Shown here piece after piece: positions 54,201 to 62,541 of a DNA stretch of 64,000 nt. Below the pieces are notes generated by a model, which saw only the letters and a list, made by a program, of their open reading frames with translations, was not told the DNA's origin and made no database searches. How positions within the stretch are numbered: position 1 is the first letter of the stretch; every line of letters starts with the position of its first letter. This DNA is from Gluconacetobacter tumulicola (GTDB lineage Bacteria > Pseudomonadota > Alphaproteobacteria > Acetobacterales > Acetobacteraceae). The position numbers and the translations under genes were made by a program. The DNA lies in contig NZ_JABEQL010000010.1 of assembly GCF_014174215.1 (NCBI RefSeq), positions 1 through 64,000 on the forward strand. Reading direction: 5' to 3'.

Positions 54201-54471
54201 GGCCAGCAATGCCTCGCTGGGGGTGACGGTCGAGGGGCCGGTCGATCTGGACCGGGGGAAGCTGGAGCTGAAAGGGACCATCGTCCCGGCTTTTGCCGTG
54301 AATACCATCCCCGGTCACATGCCGGGCGTGGGGCGGCTGATGAGCCCGGAGAAGGGGGGTGGCCTGCTGGCGGCTACCTTCGTGGTCAGCGGGGCGCTGG
54401 ATTCGCCGGCGCTGCGGGTCAATCCGTTTTCGCTCTTCCTGCCCGGCGTGATGCGCCGGCTGGTCGAGTAG
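51214..54471 (+). CDS. AsmA-like/DUF3971 inner-membrane-anchored envelope protein (YhdP-like)
   Basis: 1085 aa. One N-terminal membrane helix (VLAAACVAVPVLLVVGLAGW) anchors a long repetitive beta periplasmic region (DUF3971, roughly 270-800). The C-terminal AsmA-like end, RVSLPFTFRDGVLEVHDGVA, NASLGVTVEGPVDLDRGKLE, GTIVPAFAVNTIPGHMPGVG and GGLLAATFVVSGALDSPALR, is characteristic. By analogy with YhdP/TamB it may bridge the periplasm for phospholipid transport; this is inference. ATG 51214 is used; no strong Shine-Dalgarno is visible. rmuC follows 22 nt later. Confidence 0.88.
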   Translation: MTPGQGPRSSAPRRGWRIVRVLAAACVAVPVLLVVGLAGWLSWRPVDVTPLARLALARVLPPGARGQKAVHLELGRMRVGWDWLHRGVAAPLDVAADDLRLRRPDGSVAESVGALRLVLASGPLLHGQLVAPELAVSDARVTLRRDADGAIGLDTGVAQDGGGTAGLPLDPRMMERLALEDVAVTLRDVPTGQTWRADGVNAELRAVRHAALFGLVGHAGVTLAGPGLRATLRADGQADGAAGLVWHLAATPVTPSALAPLAPGLAHADLPVGLDATVRLAADRDGLMARPVAAALRVRAGAGRIVTGARGLVRVAGAQADFTARFTPDAGGGAIPGGAKIRLETLAASILPSDRPASMPGDTVTLSAHAALDVASLNGPGPIYGAVDATIPTLDFATLASYWPAGAMKGARAWVTRNITRGTAQNLHVAIGLGSASGWKALAMRSMAGGVTGSGLDLHWLRPIPPIQGVNAVLTFEGPDALSIAFSDGVQTMERAGRHVGATGTGRLAVGDGHMRITGLQGKDQTGDITTTLRGNLRDVLALLAEPRLHLLSRHPVAFDQPSGNARVVLHLGLPLDDKVSVDQIQLNGHADLDHLHLGDVVQGRALDDGRVTLDATTQGLTMRGTALLGGMQSALTYAMDFRGTPEVRTTESAHVRIHVTPESAVRAGFDVGQRFHGSADLDVDYDRFPDSTGQVDLKLDLTDTALTIPVWSKQRGQAAAASARLGLDDGRLVSVEAIHATGPDLLIDGRATMGRDGGRSLIMRGFRVGRSRGDATVGVSPRPSDPLRVAVHASVLDLSPLLAPTPEAAASPKEAEKGAYHMPEAASGRVHGPPGRSWLIDADVRTLFYARAAALTGVHAHLEDNGVRLTRMRFSMAGPSPASATLTPERDGRHLWASVQDLGLMLRTLGVTTKFEGGRTVMRGVFDDAQPSAPFTGVLTVDPITLREVPQAVRLANNASLYGWMQAAPTPGFAIQRVSLPFTFRDGVLEVHDGVASNASLGVTVEGPVDLDRGKLELKGTIVPAFAVNTIPGHMPGVGRLMSPEKGGGLLAATFVVSGALDSPALRVNPFSLFLPGVMRRLVE

Positions 54472-54493
54472 GCGGTCCGTGGAAGGAGAAGCG

Positions 54494-55732
54494 ATGGACG
54501 GTCTGGGGGCCGGGGGGTGGGGGCTTGTGGCCCTGGTGGTGATCGCGATCGTGGCCGCGCTGGTGCTGCTGGCGCGGCGCGGACGTGGAGCGGATGGGGG
54601 TGACCTGCTGGCGCGCGTCTATGTCATGATGGAGCGCGATTCCGCCGCGCGCCTGGCCGATGGCGAGGCCCAGCGTACCCGGCTGGACCAGTTTCGTGCC
54701 GAGACGGCGGACCGGCTGGGGGCGATGGCGCAATCGCTGACTCGGGACTTGGCCGAGGCGCGGGTGCGCCAGAGCGAGGCGCTGCGCGAGATGGCCGAGA
54801 CCTCGGCCCGGCAGCTCGACGCCATTCGCGCCACGGTGGACGAGCGTCTGCACGAGGCGGTGGAGCGGCAGATGCAGACCTCGTTCCAGCGGGTGCTGGA
54901 GCAGTTTACGGCCATGCAGAAGGCGATGGGCGAGGTCTCGGCGATGACGGCGCAGATCGGCGACCTCAAGCGCCTGTTCTCCAACGTCAAGACGCGTGGC
55001 GGCTGGGGCGAGGCGCAGTTGCGCGCGATTCTGGACGATGTGCTGCCGCCCGGTGCCTACGAGGCCAATTGCCGCCTGCGCGAGGGTAGTGGCGAGGTGG
55101 TGGAATTTGCCGTGCGCATGCCGGTAAAGGCTACCACGCCGCCATTGCTGGCGATCGATTCCAAATTCCCCACCGAGGCGTATGAGCGCCTGCTGGATGC
55201 CGTGGACCGCGTGGATGCCGAGGCCGAGCGCGCCGCCCGCCGCGCGCTGGAGACGACGCTGAAGATTGAAGCCCGCAAGATCGCCGCCAAATATATCGTC
55301 CCGCCTGTGACGGTGGAATTCGCGGTCCTGTATCTGCCGACCGACGGGCTCTATGCCGAGATCGCGCGGATTCCGGGACTGATGGACGAGATCGGGCGGA
55401 CCTGCCGGGTGATGATCATGGGTCCCGGCCTGCTGCCGGCCATGCTGCGGACGATCCATCTGGGATACGTCACCATGGCGCTGGAGGAGAGGACGGACGG
55501 CATCGCGCGCCTGCTGGGCGCCACCCGGCAGGAAATGCTGCGGATGGATGGCGTGCTGGAGCGACTGGCGCGCAATGCCTCGGCCATGTCGTCGTCGATC
55601 GACGAGGCACGGCGGCGGACGCGGGTGGTGGCGAAGCAGTTGCGCGGGCTGGACGGGATCGACGCGGCCGCCATCCCGCCGCTGGACGAGGAAGTGGCGG
55701 GGCGGGGTGAAACCGAATTTAATGGTGCTTGA
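54494..55732 (+). CDS. rmuC: RmuC family DNA recombination protein
   Basis: 412 aa. An N-terminal membrane helix (WGLVALVVIAIVAALVLLAR) is followed by a long coiled coil (about 35-160, rich in Ala/Glu/Arg/Gln) and the RmuC nuclease-like domain: KTRGGWGEAQLRAILDDVLP, EFAVRMPVKATTPPLLAIDS with KFPTEAYERL, and YLPTDGLYAEIARIPGLMDE. RmuC limits inversions at short inverted repeats in E. coli. AAGGAG precedes ATG 54494. Confidence 0.93.
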   Translation: MDGLGAGGWGLVALVVIAIVAALVLLARRGRGADGGDLLARVYVMMERDSAARLADGEAQRTRLDQFRAETADRLGAMAQSLTRDLAEARVRQSEALREMAETSARQLDAIRATVDERLHEAVERQMQTSFQRVLEQFTAMQKAMGEVSAMTAQIGDLKRLFSNVKTRGGWGEAQLRAILDDVLPPGAYEANCRLREGSGEVVEFAVRMPVKATTPPLLAIDSKFPTEAYERLLDAVDRVDAEAERAARRALETTLKIEARKIAAKYIVPPVTVEFAVLYLPTDGLYAEIARIPGLMDEIGRTCRVMIMGPGLLPAMLRTIHLGYVTMALEERTDGIARLLGATRQEMLRMDGVLERLARNASAMSSSIDEARRRTRVVAKQLRGLDGIDAAAIPPLDEEVAGRGETEFNGA

Positions 55733-55746
55733 GGCGGGGGGAGATC

Positions 55747-56505
55747 ATGCCTGACCGGACCATGAATGCGACATCGACCTCAGAACCGTTTTCCCACTCC
55801 GGGGGGGCTGGACCGGGCCGCGAGGGCCGGCCGCGGGTGCTGCTGGTGGAGGATGACGGCAAGATCGCCCAGGAAGTCGCCGAGGAACTGGAAAGCCGGG
55901 GCTTTGCCGTTCGTCATGCCCAGACGGGACGGGACGGGCTGGCGGCGGCCATGGCCGAGACGTTCGACGTGATGATCGTGGACCGGATGCTGCCGCAGAT
56001 GGACGGGCTGACGCTGATCGAGACCCTGCGCGGGCGCCAGGTGCCGAGCCCGGTGCTGGTGCTGTCGGCGCTGTCGGCCGTCGATGACCGGGTGAGCGGG
56101 TTGAAGGCGGGTGGCGACGATTACCTGACCAAGCCCTTCGCGATGGAGGAACTGACCGCTCGGCTGGAGGCGCTGATGCGCCGCCCCAACAATACGCGCG
56201 AGACCATGCTGCATGTCGGGCCGCTGAGCATGGACCTGATCGAGCGCACGGTGACGCGGGACGGACAGCCGATCGACCTGCTGCCGCGCGAATTCCGGCT
56301 GCTGGAGTATCTGATGCGCCGGCCGAACCAGGTGCTGACCCGCACCATGCTGCTGGAAGATGTGTGGAACTACCGCTTCATCCCGCAGACCAACCTGGTG
56401 GATGTCCATATCGGCAAGCTGCGGCGCAAGATCGACGACCCGGCCGGGGTGCCGCTGATCCAGAGCATCAGGGGCACCGGATTCATGCTGCGCGTGCCCG
56501 AATAG
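55747..56505 (+). CDS. OmpR-family response regulator
   Basis: 252 aa. The receiver domain (about 29-145) has acidic residues in VLLVEDDGK, phospho-Asp79 in MIVDRMLPQMDG and Lys129 in DDYLTKPFAMEEL. The winged-helix output domain (about 155-250) has DLLPREFRLLEYLMRRPNQV, LLEDVWNYRFIPQTNLVDVH and IRGTGFMLRVPE. A 28-residue disordered N-terminal extension precedes the receiver. ATG 55747 follows GGGGAG. The kinase starts 3 nt after the stop. Confidence 0.94.
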   Translation: MPDRTMNATSTSEPFSHSGGAGPGREGRPRVLLVEDDGKIAQEVAEELESRGFAVRHAQTGRDGLAAAMAETFDVMIVDRMLPQMDGLTLIETLRGRQVPSPVLVLSALSAVDDRVSGLKAGGDDYLTKPFAMEELTARLEALMRRPNNTRETMLHVGPLSMDLIERTVTRDGQPIDLLPREFRLLEYLMRRPNQVLTRTMLLEDVWNYRFIPQTNLVDVHIGKLRRKIDDPAGVPLIQSIRGTGFMLRVPE

Positions 56506-56508
56506 GTC

Positions 56509-57921
56509 ATGCAACTGGGCGAGGTGCTGCGCACCGCGACGTTCCGGCTGACGCTGGCGGTGGTCGTGGCGATGATCGGTACGGCGGCGCTGCAATTCTC
56601 GGTCGGATACAGCCAGACCAAGGCGTTCGAGTTCCGGCGCACGGACGAACTGCTGCATCGCGAGGCTGCCCTGCTGGCGCGCGAGCAGAAGCAGGATCTG
56701 GAACACAAGATCAGCGAGCGCGCGACCGACGATCTGCGCGTGGTGATCAATCAGGCCGCGCTGTTCGATACCGCCCATCGCCATATCGCGGGCGACCTGC
56801 ATACCTGGCCCGAAGGGCTGGTGGTCGATGGCCATGTCCATGAAGTGACCGTTCTGCCGAACGAGGATGCGCCCTATGTCCTACGCATCCTGGCCGTGCC
56901 GGTTGAGGGCGACCGGGTGCTGGTCCTGGGGCGCGGCCTGCACATGATTGCGGAATGGCGGCTGATGATGCGCCATTCGCTGCTGGTCTCGATCGTGCCC
57001 ACGGTGCTGTTCGCGCTGCTGTGCGGCATCGTGCTGAGCCATCGCGCGCTGGGGCGCGTGGGCCGGATGCATGAGGCGATCGACCGGATCATGGATGGCG
57101 ACCTGCATGAGCGTCTGCCTGCCGGGCGCCAGCGGGACGAGATGCAGCGCCTGGCCGGCAGCGTAAACCGCATGCTGGACCGGCTGGAGCATCTGATGGG
57201 CGAGATCCGCGATGTCGGCAACGACATCGCCCATGACCTGCGCACGCCCCTGGCCCGCGTACGCGCCCGTCTGGACCGCGCGCAGGCGGGCATGCTGTCA
57301 GCCGATGACCTGCGCACCGTCATCGCGCGCTCGATCGACGATCTGGACCAGTGTTTTTCCATCATCACCGCCCTGCTGCGGATCGGCGAGATCGAGAATG
57401 CCCGTCGGCGGGTCGGATTCTCGGTCGTGGACCTCAACGAGATCGCGACCGATATCGTCGATCTGTACGAGCCGATCGCCGAAACGCGGCAGATCAGGCT
57501 GGCATTCCGCGCGGCATCGGGGCCCGTGCCGGTGCATGGCGACCGGGACCTGCTGATCGAGGTGCTGGCGAACCTGATCGATAATGCGTTGAAATTCACC
57601 GATCCCGGCGGCGACGTCACGCTGGCGACCTATCCGGACGGCCAGGGCGGGGTGCGGCTGGAGGTCGCCGATACCGGCATCGGCATCATGCCCGAGGAGC
57701 GGCAGGCGGTGATGAACCGGTTCTACCGTTCGGACAAGAGCCGCCATGTGCCGGGCAGCGGGCTGGGCCTCAGCCTGGTTTCGGCCATCCTGCGCCTGCA
57801 TAACGCGCAACTGACCATTTCGAGCGCCCGCCGGCACGATGCCCGGCCCGGCGCGCTGTTCGGGGTGGCATTCCCGCCTTCCACGCCGGTCGCGGCCCCG
57901 CCGGCCCAGGCCGGTTTTTAA
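56509..57921 (+). CDS. Sensor histidine kinase
   Basis: 470 aa. Two membrane helices (about 13-33 and 157-177) enclose a periplasmic sensor of about 125 residues. HAMP (about 178-230, LGRVGRMHEAIDRIMDGDLH) leads to the H-box NDIAHDLRTPLARVRARLDR with phospho-His242, the N-box LANLIDNALKFTDPGGDV, G1 VADTGIGIMPEE and G2 VPGSGLGLSLVSAILRLHNA. It pairs with the preceding regulator. The RND efflux genes directly downstream are the likely target; the signal is unknown. Confidence 0.94.
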   Translation: MQLGEVLRTATFRLTLAVVVAMIGTAALQFSVGYSQTKAFEFRRTDELLHREAALLAREQKQDLEHKISERATDDLRVVINQAALFDTAHRHIAGDLHTWPEGLVVDGHVHEVTVLPNEDAPYVLRILAVPVEGDRVLVLGRGLHMIAEWRLMMRHSLLVSIVPTVLFALLCGIVLSHRALGRVGRMHEAIDRIMDGDLHERLPAGRQRDEMQRLAGSVNRMLDRLEHLMGEIRDVGNDIAHDLRTPLARVRARLDRAQAGMLSADDLRTVIARSIDDLDQCFSIITALLRIGEIENARRRVGFSVVDLNEIATDIVDLYEPIAETRQIRLAFRAASGPVPVHGDRDLLIEVLANLIDNALKFTDPGGDVTLATYPDGQGGVRLEVADTGIGIMPEERQAVMNRFYRSDKSRHVPGSGLGLSLVSAILRLHNAQLTISSARRHDARPGALFGVAFPPSTPVAAPPAQAGF

Positions 57922-57933
57922 ATGGGAATTTCA

Positions 57934-57961
57934 TTGGCGCGTTCGCATGGCGTGCTAACGA
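57934..57961 (+). promoter_or_regulatory. Candidate promoter of the efflux operon
   Basis: TTGGCG (57934-57939), a 16-nt spacer and TAACGA (57956-57961), in the gap after the kinase gene. It is a partial sigma-70 match only. It would put the start of transcription about 20 nt before the short reading frame at 57990. Confidence 0.35.
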
Positions 57962-57989
57962 GGCCCCCGAACGATCGGGAGTGACGACG

Positions 57990-58082
57990 ATGCACGCTTG
58001 CGGGCCAGATCGCAGGGGCGTGGCGGACAGGCGGGATGGACGGCGCGCGGACCCGCGCGCAGGAGGTTCGCGCCGCGCATGA
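57990..58082 (+). CDS. Possible 30-aa leader peptide coupled to the RND pump gene
   Basis: ATG 57990 has GGGAG 8 nt upstream. The frame encodes 30 residues rich in Arg, Asp and Gly (begins MHACGPDRRGVADRR) and its TGA overlaps the pump gene's ATG as ATGA. The pump gene's own AGGAGG is 12 nt from its ATG, further than usual, so translation may be coupled through this frame. No homology is recognisable; it could be chance in GC-rich DNA. Confidence 0.35.
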   Translation: MHACGPDRRGVADRRDGRRADPRAGGSRRA

Positions 58083-61000
58083 ACGCCATTGTCGTCACCG
58101 CGCTCAAGCGGCCCTATACGTTCGTCGTCCTGTCGATTCTTATCGTCGTCTTTGGTGTCCGGTCGATGGTCCAGACCCCGACCGACGTCTTCCCCAGCAT
58201 CAAGATCCCGGTCGTCGCCATCGTCTGGACCTATACCGGCCTGATGCCGGAAGACATGTCGGGGCGCGTCATCTACTATTACGAGCGCGCGCTGACCGCG
58301 ACCGTCAACAATATCGAGCATATCGAGAGCCAGTCCTATTACGGGCGCGGCATCGTCAAGGTGTTCTTCCAGCCCGGCACCGATACCGCGGTGGCGCAGA
58401 CGCAGATCACCTCGGTCTCGCAGACCGTGATCAAGCAGATGCCGGCGGGCATGACGCCGCCCCTTGTGCTGACCTACAATGCGTCCTCGGTGCCGGTACT
58501 GACGCTTCAGGTGTCGTCGGACTCGATGACCGCGTCGCAGATCTACGACATGTCGTCGAACCTGATCCGGCCGGCCCTGGTGTCGGTGGCGGGGGCCGCG
58601 ATTCCGAACCCCTATGGTGGCCAGCCAGGCAATATCATGGTCGATTTGGATCAGGCGAAGCTGCTGGCGCATGGGCTGTCGGCCACCGACGTAGGCAATG
58701 CGCTGGGCAAGCAGAATATCGTGCTGCCGGCGGGTGACCAGAAAATCGGGGCGCTGGACTTCATGGTCCAGACGAATGCGACGCCCCGCGCGATCGACGA
58801 ATTCAACGCGATTCCGATCAAGCAGGTCGGCAATGCGGTCGTCTATATGCGTGACGTGGCGTGGGTGCATCAGGGCGGGCCGCCGCAGACCAACATGGTG
58901 CTGGTCAAGGGGCATCAGGCGGTCCTGATCGTGATCATGAAGAGCGGCGACGCCTCGACGCTGGACGTGGTCAGCGGGGTGAAGGCGCTGCTGCCCGGCG
59001 TGACCGCGACGCTGCCGCCCGGGGTGCAGATCAAGGTGCTGAACGACGCCTCGACCTTCGTGAAGGAGGCGGTGCGCGACGTGGTGCAGGAAATGGGCAC
59101 GGCGGCGCTGCTGACCAGCCTGGTGGTGCTGGTGTTCCTGGGCTCCTGGCGCTCCACGGTGATCATCGCCACCTCGATCCCGCTGGCCATGCTGTGCTCG
59201 ATCATCGGGCTGGGCTGGGCTGGGCAGACGATCAACGTCATGACGCTGGGTGGCCTGGCGCTGGCGGTCGGCATCCTGGTTGATGACGCCACCGTCATGA
59301 TCGAGAATATCGATGCCCATCTGGAGATGGACAAGGATCTGGAAACCGCGATCATCGACGCGGCCAACCAGATCGTGATCCCGACCTTCGTCTCCACCAT
59401 GTGCATCTGCATCGTCTGGATGCCGTTGTTCCAGCTGACCGGCGTTGCGGGCTGGCTGTTCATGCCGATGGCCGAGGCCATCATCTTCGCGATGATCGCC
59501 TCTTTCATCCTGTCGCGTACCCTGGTGCCGACCATGGCGAAATACCTGCTGGCGGCCCAGGTCGCGGCCCATCATGCCGCCAAGCATGGTCATGCGGCGC
59601 CGAAGGGCTTCTTCGGCCGCTTCCAGCAGGGATTCGAGGCCCGGTTTACCGCCTTCCGCCATGCCTATCGCGACCTGCTCACGGCGCTGGTGGCCGCGCG
59701 CATGCGCTTTATCGGCACCTTCCTGGGGCTGGCCGTGGGCTCGGTGGGGCTGCTGGTGTTCGTGGGGCAGGATTTCTTCCCCGAGATTAATTCGAACGCG
59801 CTGGCGATGCATATGCGCGCCCCGCTGGGCAGCAAGATCAACGAGGCGGGCAAGATCTCGATGCTGGTCAGCGGCGAGATCCATCGCCTGCTGCCCGGCG
59901 AGGTCGATGACATCGTGGCCAATTGCGGCCTGCCGTTCAGTGGCCTGAACCAGGCCTTCATCCCGACCCCCACCGTCGGCGCGCAGGATTGCGACCTGAC
60001 CATCACCCTGCGCGACGAGGAGGCGCCGGTCGCGGCCTATCGCGATATCCTGCGCAAGGGGCTGGCCGAACGGTTTCCGGGCACCGAACTGACCTTCATG
60101 CCGGCCGACCTGACGGCGAAGATCCTCAATTTCGGCCTGCCGGCACCGCTCGACGTGCAGATCAGCGGCCGTAACCTGGCGGAGAATTTCACCTTCGCCC
60201 AGCATCTGGCCGAGCGGCTGCGGCATGTGACGGGCGTGACCGACGTGTCGGTGCAGGAGCCGATGACGACGCCCACCCTGCGGGTGAACGCCCGGCGCTC
60301 CTACGCGCTGGGGACCGGCCTGACGGAAGCCGACATCGCCAACAACGCGCTGGCGACCCTGTCGGGCAGCGGCCAGGTCTCGCCGACCTACTGGCTGGAT
60401 CCGAAGACCGGCGTGTCGCATCTGGTCGATATCCAGACGCCGCTGCAGTTCCTGCAGAGGCTGAACGATCTGGAGACGATTCCGATCGACCGGGGCGACG
60501 GCAACCCGATGAGCAAGGCGCCGCAGATCCTGGGCGGGCTGAGTCAGATCGTCCAGACCGGCACGCCCGGCGAGGTCTCGCACTACAACATCCTGCCGGT
60601 GTTCAACATCTACGCCACCAATAACGGTCTGGACCTGGGTGCGGTCTCGCGCGCGGTGAGCCGGGTGGTCGAGGCGTCGCGCCATGACCTGCCGATGGGC
60701 TCCAGCCTGGTCGTGCGCGGGCAGGCGGTGACGATGAACGACGCGTATCGCCAGTTGGGCATCGGATTGGCGATGTCGATCCTGCTGGTGTACCTGATCA
60801 TCGTCGTCAATTTCCAGTCGTGGCTGGACCCGTTCATCATCATCACCGCGCTGCCCGGCGCGCTGGCGGGGATCGCGTGGAGCCTGTTCCTGACGCATAC
60901 CGCGCTGTCTGTGCCGGCGCTGACGGGGGCGATCATGTGCATGGGCACCGCCACCGCCAACTCGATCCTGGTCGTGTCGTTCGCCCGTGAGCGGCTGGAA

Positions 61001-61261
61001 GTGCATGGCGATGCCGTGAAGGCCGCCATCGAGGCCGGGTTCGAACGTATCCGGCCGGTGTTGATGACGGCATCGGCCATGATCATCGGCATGCTGCCGA
61101 TGTCCCTGAGCAATTCGCAGAACGCGCCGCTCGGCCGGGCGGTGATGGGCGGGCTGATGGTAGCGACGGTGGCGACGCTGCTGTTCGTGCCTTCCGTCTT
61201 CGCCCTGCTGCATGGCAGGCGGTCCGAGAGACACCGTAGCGCCGAAGGAGAACGCGCATGA
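58079..61261 (+). CDS. RND family efflux transporter, permease subunit
   Basis: 1060 aa, AcrB-like inner-membrane proton antiporter. It starts MNAIVVTALKRPYTFVVLSI and has 12 predicted membrane helices with two large periplasmic loops. The proton-relay pair Asp-Asp is in TM4 (GGLALAVGILVDDATVMIEN). TM11-12 regions include GAIMCMGTATANSILVVSFA and SAMIIGMLPMSLSNSQNAPL. A His-rich cytoplasmic loop (AAHHAAKHGHAAPKG) is visible near residue 500. The substrate is unknown. It overlaps the adaptor gene by ATGA. Confidence 0.95.
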   Translation: MNAIVVTALKRPYTFVVLSILIVVFGVRSMVQTPTDVFPSIKIPVVAIVWTYTGLMPEDMSGRVIYYYERALTATVNNIEHIESQSYYGRGIVKVFFQPGTDTAVAQTQITSVSQTVIKQMPAGMTPPLVLTYNASSVPVLTLQVSSDSMTASQIYDMSSNLIRPALVSVAGAAIPNPYGGQPGNIMVDLDQAKLLAHGLSATDVGNALGKQNIVLPAGDQKIGALDFMVQTNATPRAIDEFNAIPIKQVGNAVVYMRDVAWVHQGGPPQTNMVLVKGHQAVLIVIMKSGDASTLDVVSGVKALLPGVTATLPPGVQIKVLNDASTFVKEAVRDVVQEMGTAALLTSLVVLVFLGSWRSTVIIATSIPLAMLCSIIGLGWAGQTINVMTLGGLALAVGILVDDATVMIENIDAHLEMDKDLETAIIDAANQIVIPTFVSTMCICIVWMPLFQLTGVAGWLFMPMAEAIIFAMIASFILSRTLVPTMAKYLLAAQVAAHHAAKHGHAAPKGFFGRFQQGFEARFTAFRHAYRDLLTALVAARMRFIGTFLGLAVGSVGLLVFVGQDFFPEINSNALAMHMRAPLGSKINEAGKISMLVSGEIHRLLPGEVDDIVANCGLPFSGLNQAFIPTPTVGAQDCDLTITLRDEEAPVAAYRDILRKGLAERFPGTELTFMPADLTAKILNFGLPAPLDVQISGRNLAENFTFAQHLAERLRHVTGVTDVSVQEPMTTPTLRVNARRSYALGTGLTEADIANNALATLSGSGQVSPTYWLDPKTGVSHLVDIQTPLQFLQRLNDLETIPIDRGDGNPMSKAPQILGGLSQIVQTGTPGEVSHYNILPVFNIYATNNGLDLGAVSRAVSRVVEASRHDLPMGSSLVVRGQAVTMNDAYRQLGIGLAMSILLVYLIIVVNFQSWLDPFIIITALPGALAGIAWSLFLTHTALSVPALTGAIMCMGTATANSILVVSFARERLEVHGDAVKAAIEAGFERIRPVLMTASAMIIGMLPMSLSNSQNAPLGRAVMGGLMVATVATLLFVPSVFALLHGRRSERHRSAEGERA

Positions 61262-62541
61262 GCGCCGTGGAACAGACCCGCGGACCAAAACCGTCGGGGC
61301 GCGGGAAGCTGCTGGCCGGCGTCGGCGTCATCCTTGCGGTGGTGGTGGTCGGCGGCGGGATCATCCAGCGGCAGGCGCATCTGGGCGCGCTGCGTCACCA
61401 GACGGAAGATGCCGCGATCCCGCGGGTGCAGCTGATCTCGCCCGGCAAGGGGCCGAGCATCCGCACGCTGGACCTGCCGGGCAATATCTCGGCCTGGTAC
61501 CTGGCGCCGATCTATGCCCAGGTCTCGGGCTATGTGCGCATGTGGTACAAGGATTTCGGCGCCGAGGTGAAGGCGGGCGACGTGCTGGCCACCATCGACA
61601 CGCCGGGGCTGGATGCGCAGTACGCCGCGTCGAAGGCGAATTTCGACGTGGCGATGGCGCGCTACAAGCTGGCACAGATCACGGCGAAGCGCTGGAAGGC
61701 GCTGCAGGGCACGCAGGCCGTATCCCAGCAGGAAGTCGACGTGCAGGCCGCGAACGCCGAGGCCGAGCAGGCGCAGGTGGAGGCCGCCCGGCATGAGGTG
61801 TCGCGCTATGCGGCGCTGATCGGCTTCAAGCAGATTGTCGCCCCCTTCGACGGGGTGGTGACGTCGCGCCTGGCCGATGTCGGCGATTATGTGAATGCCG
61901 GCGGCGGCGATGTCAGCGCACGCGGGACCGCGACAGAGCTGTTCAGCGTGGCCGACGTGCATCGCATGCGCGTGTTCGTCTCGGTGCCGCAGGATTATGC
62001 CGATATCATCAGCCCCAAGCTGACGGCCGAAGTGACGGTACCGCAGCATCCGGGGCGGGTGTACAAGGCCACGTTCCTGGCCACTGCCGGCGCGTTCAAC
62101 GCGACGACCCGCACGGTGACCACCGAACTGACGCTGGATAACAGCGACCGCACGCTGTGGCCGGATTCCTATGCCACCGTTCATTTCCGCGCGCCGGGCG
62201 ACCCGGACATTCTGGTGATTCCGGAAGGTGCGCTGATCTTCCGGGCCGAGGGCATGCAGGTGGCGCTGGTCGACGAGCATAACCGTATCCGCCTGCATAA
62301 TGTGACCGTCGGGGCCAATCTGGGCACCACGGTGCAGATCCGGGGCGGGCTGAAGGCGACCGACCGGCTGGTCAACAACCCCTCGGCCGGCCTGCTGGAC
62401 GGGCAGGAGGTCCGGGTGGTGGATGCGACGCCGGGCTATAACGCGCAGCCGGCCGTGGCGAACGATTCGGCCCGTACCGACGATGTCCGTGCCATGCCGA
62501 ACGATCGGTCGGGTGCGGAGGAGGCGGGAGCCCGTCAATGA
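61258..62541 (+). CDS. RND efflux periplasmic adaptor (membrane fusion protein)
   Basis: 427 aa. An N-terminal membrane anchor (LLAGVGVILAVVVVGGGIIQ) is followed by a lipoyl/barrel-sandwich half (IYAQVSGYVRMWYKDFGAEV with KAGDVLATIDTPGLDAQYAA), an alpha-hairpin (about 125-185), the second lipoyl half (IVAPFDGVVTSRLADVGDYV) and a beta-barrel domain. It links the inner-membrane pump to the outer-membrane channel. Overlapping ATGA at both ends ties it to its neighbours. Confidence 0.94.
   Translation: MSAVEQTRGPKPSGRGKLLAGVGVILAVVVVGGGIIQRQAHLGALRHQTEDAAIPRVQLISPGKGPSIRTLDLPGNISAWYLAPIYAQVSGYVRMWYKDFGAEVKAGDVLATIDTPGLDAQYAASKANFDVAMARYKLAQITAKRWKALQGTQAVSQQEVDVQAANAEAEQAQVEAARHEVSRYAALIGFKQIVAPFDGVVTSRLADVGDYVNAGGGDVSARGTATELFSVADVHRMRVFVSVPQDYADIISPKLTAEVTVPQHPGRVYKATFLATAGAFNATTRTVTTELTLDNSDRTLWPDSYATVHFRAPGDPDILVIPEGALIFRAEGMQVALVDEHNRIRLHNVTVGANLGTTVQIRGGLKATDRLVNNPSAGLLDGQEVRVVDATPGYNAQPAVANDSARTDDVRAMPNDRSGAEEAGARQ

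Noticed and set aside
57770-61288. A 1172-codon minus-strand frame opposite the RND pump
   Set aside because: It is a shadow of the pump gene: repetitive His/Arg/Gln/Asp composition, no domain and no ribosome-binding site.
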